Of a stretch of DNA of 64,000 bases, positions 58,043 to 64,000 are shown one piece after another (positions within the stretch are counted from its first letter, which is position 1; the number at the start of each line of letters is the position of its first letter). Below the pieces are notes generated by a model that saw only the letters and a list, made by a program, of their open reading frames with translations, searched no databases and had not been told where the DNA came from. Source of the stretch: Lingula anatina (Eukaryota; Brachiopoda; Lingulata; Lingulida; Lingulidae); assembly GCF_001039355.2 (NCBI RefSeq), contig NW_019775325.1, positions 159,020 to 223,019 on the forward strand, read 5' to 3'. The position numbers and the translations under genes are program-made.

Positions 58043-59331
58043 TGTGGCTGAAGGAAAGAGGCAGGAGATATTAAGAGTATATGTAACAGGCCCGCATCGC
58101 CTGGGAGGGGGATGTTCGAATGAACCATATTTATTCCCAGGAAAAGGTCTTTTCGGGGTAAAATTTGTTCTAGGCTCATAAAGATTTCACAGAAAAAGAG
58201 CCCCCCTTTGAAATTGCTTTTCATGGGCCCGTGTACTGATAACAAAACCTTGATGAGTGCTTGCATCAGCCAATTACTCTCTATCTACTTGTATATACAT
58301 TTATATTTGTGTGTACTTGTAGTACAAATGTACATGAACTCCAGAATGTAAATGTGGTTTTAACGAGTCATCAAGTTTTGTTGTTTAGCACCAGGACCTA
58401 ACCTGTAGGTATATTTAGAAGGGGTTTTAAGGGGATCTGTTCAAAAGAACTGCCCCTTTGGTCAGAAAAGGTCCACTCAGAGTCAAAATTTTATCAAGGT
58501 TCTATGTCATTTCTCATGTTCGGACAACTCTTTCTACATATATTATAATTGGTTGAAAAGGACCACTTTTCAGAAAAAAGAAAAAAGCCCCCCCTCCTTT
58601 AAAATGGTCGTTTACAGGCCTGAGGACCTCTGTCATATTTAAAATATAAAAGGCTCATTAGCAGGAAAGCCACCTTGCATCTGAAGGTCTTTTATAGGGT
58701 TCTGTCATTTTATCAGAGACTCATTGACAAATGCAAAAAAACGAACAGATATGGTGTCTATAGACAGAACAAAAACAGAATGCCATTTAAAGTGACCATT
58801 TAAATGGTTTAAAAACCCTCATATCATGGAGATGCTCTTGCTCATTTCAACATCCAGCCAGTTCATGAGCCAAGACTTCTAGAACCTGGGATATCTGAAG
58901 TCTCATTTCATCCCATCATATTGGTACATGTTTCTATTGAAAGTAAAACAGAGAAACACAAATTTTGTAAACATTTATTTAATGAGCTCAAACAAGCTTA
59001 TATATATTTATATTATTTTACATCTATTCAATCTTGTACATGATACATGTAGCTGTATTCAAAAAAATATAATGTAGATTTGTGTTTCTGCATACTTTTC
59101 AAATATCACTTACTAGTACATGGTCTTTCTAAGTTTTTCTTTGGATATTTAAAAAACAAAACAAAATGGACAGGTACCAACTAAGACAATTTTAATTTTA
59201 TTCACCTCATTACAGTAAACAAAGTGGGAACAGATAAAAACTGAAGGTTTATGCAATAATTTTTTAATGAAAAATAAATAAATAAATTTTATTAAATGAA
59301 AGCTTTATGATGGGAAATGTTTCATCTTCCA
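58043..59331. other. Convergent intergenic region, NXNL2 / GPX4
   Basis: No coding exon. Holds degenerate repeats of the kind GAAAAAGAGCCCCCC (about 58192, 58576) and T-rich sequence near the GPX4 poly(A) site. Confidence 0.5.
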
Positions 59332-59337
59332 TTTATT
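59332..59337 (-). terminator. Poly(A) signal of the GPX4-like gene
   Basis: AATAAA on the minus strand, beyond the SECIS element and about 460 bases after the stop at 59793. A further minus-strand AATAAA is at about 58975. Confidence 0.5.
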
Positions 59338-59554
59338 TATAAAATACTTTAAATCAAGTCTAATCTAAATGCTGGTATCTTTTTTTTAAAGCATGACATA
59401 TACACTGTAAGTGTAAATATAGCATAACAAAATACAAAAAGTCTGATCAAACAATTATCAATGCAATAGGATTGAGCACATTCGTCATCCTTGTGGACCA
59501 TATCAAAGTACATCTGTCTTGTCTCAGTCACTGGCCAGAGGAGTTGCATGCCAT

Positions 59555-59605
59555 AGCATCAGGCTAACCCACCATTACCTGGTTTCAGGTGTAGCCGTCA
59601 TATAT
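59555..59605 (-). promoter_or_regulatory. SECIS element, copy 1 (GPX4 3' UTR)
   Basis: On the minus strand: ATGAC, helix strand GGCTA-C-ACCTG, apical AAAC, helix strand CAGGT, an internal bulge, TAGCC, then TGATG. GGCTA pairs with TAGCC and ACCTG with CAGGT. The ATGA/TGA pair supplies the non-Watson-Crick quartet and the unpaired AA stands in the apical loop, as in animal SECIS elements. About 190 bases after the GPX4 stop codon, where it should be to decode the in-frame UGA as selenocysteine. Confidence 0.8.
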
Positions 59606-59792
59606 CTCTGCCAGTGATGTCAACCTCAAGACGTAATTCAAGATTGTCCACTGGGATAAAACTGCTGTTTTTTTTCTTTTTTTTTTAATATAAATGTTTC
59701 TTTTCATTTATTGAAAAAAAAAAATGATTATGGGATGATATTTTTGGTACTCAGTCTCTGGAAGTCATGGATGGCTTCTTTGGAATCTTTTT

Positions 59793-61225
59793 CTAAAAGT
59801 ATTCATCAAAATCTTTCTCCACTGTCTGAAATTTTAAAGTCATATATCACAGAAAGTGCTCTACAAACCCCAACAACACTGTTTCAGCACTAGCTAAACC
59901 AACTACTTAAAACTATATTTTAGAAATATAAATAAAAACAATATTCTAAACATAAACAAAACTTACCAATTTAAAAGCTTCACTGACATCACTGAATTTC
60001 AACCTAAATTAGCTCTTCCTTTTCGAAACCAAAACTTGATCAACAATAATGATGCGAGTGGCTTTAGTTGTGTGAATGATCACATTATTTATCATAACTT
60101 ACAAAAGGTTCTGTGTTAGGAGCATATCTTTTCACTGGCTGGCCTTTCTTATCCACTAGAAATTTGGTAAAATTCCACTTGATTGCACTGAAAAAAGTAA
60201 AAATATTTAAAATATAACTTTTAACAAGCCAAATAAAGCCAACATACAACAGATGTATCACAGAAACTCCAAAAATGTCTCATAACAAACAACGGACCAT
60301 GCCACCAACTTCATACATGTATGTAATTTTATTCATTAAAACACACACAAATGCAAACAGTTCACCCACTTCACACGACAAAAAGAGCCTACTATTAGGT
60401 CCCATTCCCAAAGACACAAACAGTCTATAAAGATATCCAACAGTAAGTGCAGTACAGAAGAGTTGCTCCGATCTATGGGAATGGGTTCTTAGATTTAAAT
60501 GCTTTTTTTTTTGTATTCATACTCAATCAGAGTTCCTCCTTGTTTGTGCTTGAGATACTTCCACAGTGGATCTGCGTCACCCCCATTGACTTTGATCTTG
60601 GAAAACATGTCAAACTGAACGTCAAATTTTTCAACAAACTTCTTGATCTCTGCTTCAGTACCTGGTTCCTTGAAATAAAAAAAAAAAAAAGAAGTTACTC
60701 TCAATTTTTCTTATATAAAGAAAAGTATTACAGGAAAGAATTAGAATTCATTTCAAATCATCATTTGCCAAATATCTGATACATGTATCACATTTATTCA
60801 AGACCTGTGCAAAACCATTCATTTCAGTGCTGATAATATATAACAGAATCTGATTCATTACAGAACTGAAGATAATTATTGACACATTCTCTAATCAACT
60901 ACATGTAAAATATTTAATTAGAATTACACCTAATGTATCAGAATTACATACTATAATCTATTTTGTTTATATTAAATTAGCAAGAATAAACAGCACAATT
61001 ATAATCTCCAGAATGTATACAATACCTATCAATATAAATTAATACTGAATATCACTTGACATGTTTGTCATCCTTACCTGCCCACCAAACTGGTTGCAGG
61101 GGAACCCCAGGATGCGAAGACCCTTCGACTCAGCATATTTGGCATGCAGACTTTGCAGCTGAGTGTAGTTCTTCGCGGTGAAACCTCATTGAGAGGCTAC
61201 ATTAACTATAAGAACCACATGGTCC
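59793..61225 (-). CDS. GPX4: GPX4-like selenoprotein, last four exons, duplicated copy
   Basis: Exons on the minus strand: 61225-61078 (with in-frame TGA at 61188-61186), 60668-60523, 60187-60103, 59825-59793 (TAG). Same limits, phases and, so far as I compared, same protein as the copy at 61892-63310; the base changes I saw in the exons are synonymous (CAA/CAG before the Sec codon, CTG/CTC, GTC/GTA, TCG/TCA). The exon before the Sec exon is not present upstream of this copy, because the block ends at the N. As it stands it cannot be a complete gene. It is most likely the alternate allele, not a paralogue or pseudogene. Confidence 0.85.
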
Positions 61226-61501
61226 CTGTAAGTATAATATACATGAACCTTAACTATTCCTACTAACTTTTACCCAATATTGATCACAGAAAAAAAAGGA
61301 CAAATGATGAGTCAGTTTCCAAAAACCAAAATTGTTCCAAAGTTCCACTGGTCTGAAAATTCAACATACAAAGAGTTCAATTGTCTAACAGCTCTCAAGG
61401 TGCACTATGAAGCTATCGTACTAGGTAATTTAATTAAGACTAACTTTACAGGGACTCTCACTGAATGCAATCTGATTAAAAGATTAACATGCACCCTCCA
61501 T

Positions 61502-61502
61502 N
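61502..61502. other. Single N between duplicated GPX4 blocks
   Basis: Exact junction of the two 2.1-kb copies; see 59400-61501 and 61503-63586. Confidence 0.95.
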
Positions 61503-63586
61503 ATACACTGTAAGTATAGCATAACAAAATACAAAATGTGTGAACAAACAATTATCAATGCAATACAATTGAGCAGGTCAGTAATCCTTGTGGACCCTGT
61601 CAAAGTACATCTGTTTTGTCTCAGTCACTGGCCAGAGGAGTTGCATGCCATAGCATCAGGCTAACCCACCATTACCTGGTTTCAGGTGTAGCCGTCATAT
61701 ATCTCTTCCAATGACGTCAACCTCGAGACGTAATTCAAGATTGTCCACTGGGATAAAAATGTTTTTTTTTTTCTTCTTCTTTTTTTTAATATGAATGTTT
61801 CTTTTCATTTATTGAAAAAAAACTGATTATGGGATGATATTTTTGGTACTCAGTCTCTGGAAGTCATGGATGGCTTCTTTGGAATCTTTTTCTAAAAGTA
61901 TTCATCAAAATCTTTCTCCACTGTCTGAAATTTTAAAGTCATATATTACAGAAGGTGCTCTACAAACCCCACCAACACTATTCCAGCATATGCTAGCTAC
62001 ATGTACATGCACTATTTAAACCAACTGTTTTAAACTATATTTTAGAAATATAAATAAAAACAATATTCTAAACATAAACAAAACATACCAATTTAAAAGC
62101 TTCACTGACATCACTGAATTTCAACCTAAATTAGCTCTTCCTTTTCAAAACCAAAACTTGATCAACAATAATGATGCGAGTGGCTTTAGTTGTGTGAATG
62201 ATCACATTATTTATCATAACTTACAAAAGGTTCTGTGTTAGGAGCATATCTTTTCACTGGCTGGCCTTTCTTATCCACTAGAAATTTGGTAAAATTCCAC
62301 TTGATTGCACTGAAAAAAGTAAAAATATTTAAAATATAACTTTTAACAAGCCAAATAAAGCCAACATACATGTACAACAGATGTATCACAGAAACTCCAA
62401 AAATGTCTCATAACAAACAACGGACTCTACCACCAACTTCATACATGTATGTAATTTTATTCATTAAAACACACACAAATGCAAACAGTTCACCCACTTC
62501 ACACGACAAAAACAGCCTACTATTAGGTCCCATTCCCAAAGACACAAACAGTCTATAAAGATATCCAACAGTAAGTGGAGTACAGAAGAGTTGCTCCGAT
62601 CTATGGGAATGGGGTCTTAGATTTAAATGTTTTTTTTTTCATTCATACTCAATCAGAGTTCCTCCTTGCTTGTGCTTGAGATACTTCCAGAGTGGATCTG
62701 CATCACCCCCATTTACTTTGATCTTGGAAAACATGTCAAACTGAACGTCAAATTTTTCAACAAACTTCTTGATCTCTGCTTCAGTACCTGGTTCCTTGAA
62801 AAAAAAAAAAGAAGTTACTCTCAATTTTTCTTATATAAAGGAAAGTATTACAGGAAAGAATTAGAATTTATTTCAAATCATCATTTGCCAAATATCTGAT
62901 ACATTCATTCAGTGCCAATAATATATTAAAGAATCCGATTCATTACAGAACTGAAGATAATGATTGACACATTCTCTAATCAGCTACATGTAAAATATTT
63001 AATTAGAATTACACCTAATGTATCAGAATTACATACTATAATCTATTTTGTTTATATTAAATTAGCAAGAATAAACAGCACAATTATAATCTCCAGAATG
63101 TATACAATACCTATCAATATCAATTAATACTGAATATCACTTGACATGTTTGTCATCCTTACCTGCCCACCAAACTGGTTGCAGGGGAACCCCAGGATGC
63201 GAAGACCCTTTGACTCAGCATATTTGGCATGCAGACTTTGCAGCTGAGTGTAGTTCTTCGCGGTGAAACCTCACTGAGAGGCTACATTAACTATAAGAAC
63301 CACATGGTCCCTGTAAGTATAATATACATGAACCTTAACTATTCCTACTAACTTTTACCCAATATTGATCACAGAAAAAAAAGGACAAATGATGAGTCAG
63401 TTTCCAAAAACCAAAATTGTTCCAAAGTTCCACTGGTCTGAAAATTCAACATACAAAGAGTTCAATTGTCTAACAGCTCTCAAGGTGCACTATGAAGCTA
63501 TCGTACTAGGTAATTTAATTAAGACTAACTTTACAGGGACTCTCACTGAATGCAATCTGATTAAAAGATTAACATGCACCCTCCAT
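61503..63586 (-). repeat. Long direct duplication, copy 2 (GPX4 3' half)
   Basis: Copy 2 of the block at 59400-61501. It is the one that continues without a break into the upstream GPX4 exon at 63819-63919. Confidence 0.88.
61653..61700 (-). promoter_or_regulatory. SECIS element, copy 2 (GPX4 3' UTR)
   Basis: Same core as at 59555-59605, with no change in the paired strands, apical AAAC or the ATGA/TGA quartet, although the flank just outside it differs (TCTCTTCCAATGACG against TCTCTGCCAGTGATG). Confidence 0.8.
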
Positions 63587-63919
63587 GCGTTTAGTAGATA
63601 CAGAAAAGCTGGTGTTTACACAAGAATGTTGAAAACATGGGGAGAACGTTAGTCAGTTAATCTGATTGCAATTTAGCAAGAGTCTCAATCAATGATTCCT
63701 TAGCCAATAAACCTTTGGACCAATGAACGTCCAAACCTATTAATCTTCCCATCTATCTTGACACACCCACATGCTAAATAAAATGCACTCTACAGTACTG
63801 ACTGTACCGTGTACTTACTTATATTTTTCAAGGGAAACGTCATTCCCATCTATGTCTTTGACAGTAAACTCGTATATGGAGCCTGCCTTCTTCCACCAAT
63901 CTTTCTCTTTAGCATCAGC
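61892..63919 (-). CDS. GPX4: Phospholipid hydroperoxide glutathione peroxidase, GPX4-like selenoprotein (5' end outside window)
   Basis: Exons on the minus strand: 63919-63819, 63310-63163, 62794-62649, 62309-62225, 61924-61892 (TAG). The first exon(s), with the start codon, lie beyond 64000. Reduces lipid hydroperoxides in membranes using glutathione. Motifs: [29 protein letters not shown]-Sec-GFTAKNY, [56 protein letters not shown] and C-terminal VEKDFDEYF. The Sec codon is TGA at 63273-63271, in frame inside the most conserved block, and a SECIS follows in the 3' UTR. The catalytic Gln (NQFGGQ) and the Trp-Asn (KWNF) of the tetrad are present. The lack of the oligomerisation loop between PLWKY and IKWNF points to monomeric GPX4 rather than GPX1-3. 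Automatic annotation that treats TGA as a stop will split or truncate this gene. Confidence 0.94.
63537..63686. mobile_element. Inverted-repeat element related to the 45.3-kb MITE
   Basis: Left GACTCTCACTGAATGCAATC and right GATTGCAATTTAGCAAGAGTC pair; inner strings AGATTAACATGC, GCTGGTG and GGGGAGAACG match the inner part of 45255-45536. It lacks that element's AGGGCTCATTCCC ends. In a GPX4 intron; its left third is also present at 61452-61501, cut by the N. Confidence 0.65.
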
Positions 63920-64000
63920 CTGTGAATCAAATACTCATGTTTAGATTAATTTACATATCATCAAAATCTACGCTCTATAATATAACAATAACAGCTGATC
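63920..64000 (-). other. GPX4 intron at the window edge
   Basis: Sequence upstream of the GPX4 exon at 63819-63919; the acceptor reads GATTCACAG on the minus strand. No exon seen in the last 80 bases. Confidence 0.6.

Larger units (their letters stand above)
59400..61501 (-). repeat. Long direct duplication, copy 1 (GPX4 3' half)
   Basis: About 2.1 kb repeated at 61503-63586. It starts with ATACACTGTAAGT and stops with CATGCACCCTCCAT exactly at the N at 61502; the second copy starts with the same ATACACTGTAAGT right after the N. As at 6612, this is the mark of two haplotype contigs laid end to end. Confidence 0.88.

Noticed and set aside
63365-63652. 95-codon plus-strand frame in the GPX4 intron (also 61280-61513)
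   Set aside because: Occurs only because the block is duplicated; overlaps the MITE at 63537-63686 and shows no homology.

Overview
This is AT-rich animal DNA: about ten multi-exon genes with GT-AG introns, long introns, many microsatellites and small inverted-repeat elements. No prokaryotic or viral organisation is visible. The gene content (FucTA-type fucosyltransferase, selenocysteine GPX4, TTC39, NXNL2, a FAM167 relative) and the marine-invertebrate style repeats suggest a lophotrochozoan, most likely a mollusc. That placement is inference.

Layout. 1-2955 has no recognised gene. 2956-10330 is the last coding exon and 3' flank of an alpha-1,3-fucosyltransferase, present twice. 13889-16574 (+) is NME6. 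20603-20968 (-) is a possible short N-myristoylated protein. 23711-29946 (+) is a two-exon FAM167-like gene behind a good TATA box. 32267-33307 (-) is a small secreted cysteine-rich protein. 35218-35739 (+) is a secreted histidine-rich protein. 37000-38680 (-) is WDR83OS/Asterix. 39239-49621 (+) is TTC39 with two alternative first exons. 51768-56262 (-) is a secretory-pathway FKBP. 57052-58009 (+) is an NXNL2-like thioredoxin-fold protein. 59793-63919 (-) is a GPX4-type selenoprotein with UGA codon and SECIS, its last four exons present twice. Several neighbours are head-to-head (WDR83OS/TTC39, FKBP/NXNL2) or tail-to-tail (TTC39/FKBP, NXNL2/GPX4).

The most important structural observation is that all three long direct duplications (FucT, 34.2 kb, GPX4) abut exactly at a single N (6612, 34313, 61502). 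The duplicated exons I compared differ only by synonymous changes. These are best read as unmerged haplotypes joined in assembly, not as true tandem gene duplications. A fourth N (14667) falls inside an NME6 exon and has removed coding bases.

I found no clearly new molecular system. The best candidates for follow-up are the UGA/SECIS pair in GPX4, alternative first exons of TTC39, a GC-AG intron in the FKBP gene, a tandem array of perfect DR1 nuclear-receptor half-site pairs in the same gene, a family of MITEs sharing termini across the window, and three small proteins I could not name. There is no operon logic: the genes are independent housekeeping, redox and secretory-pathway loci.
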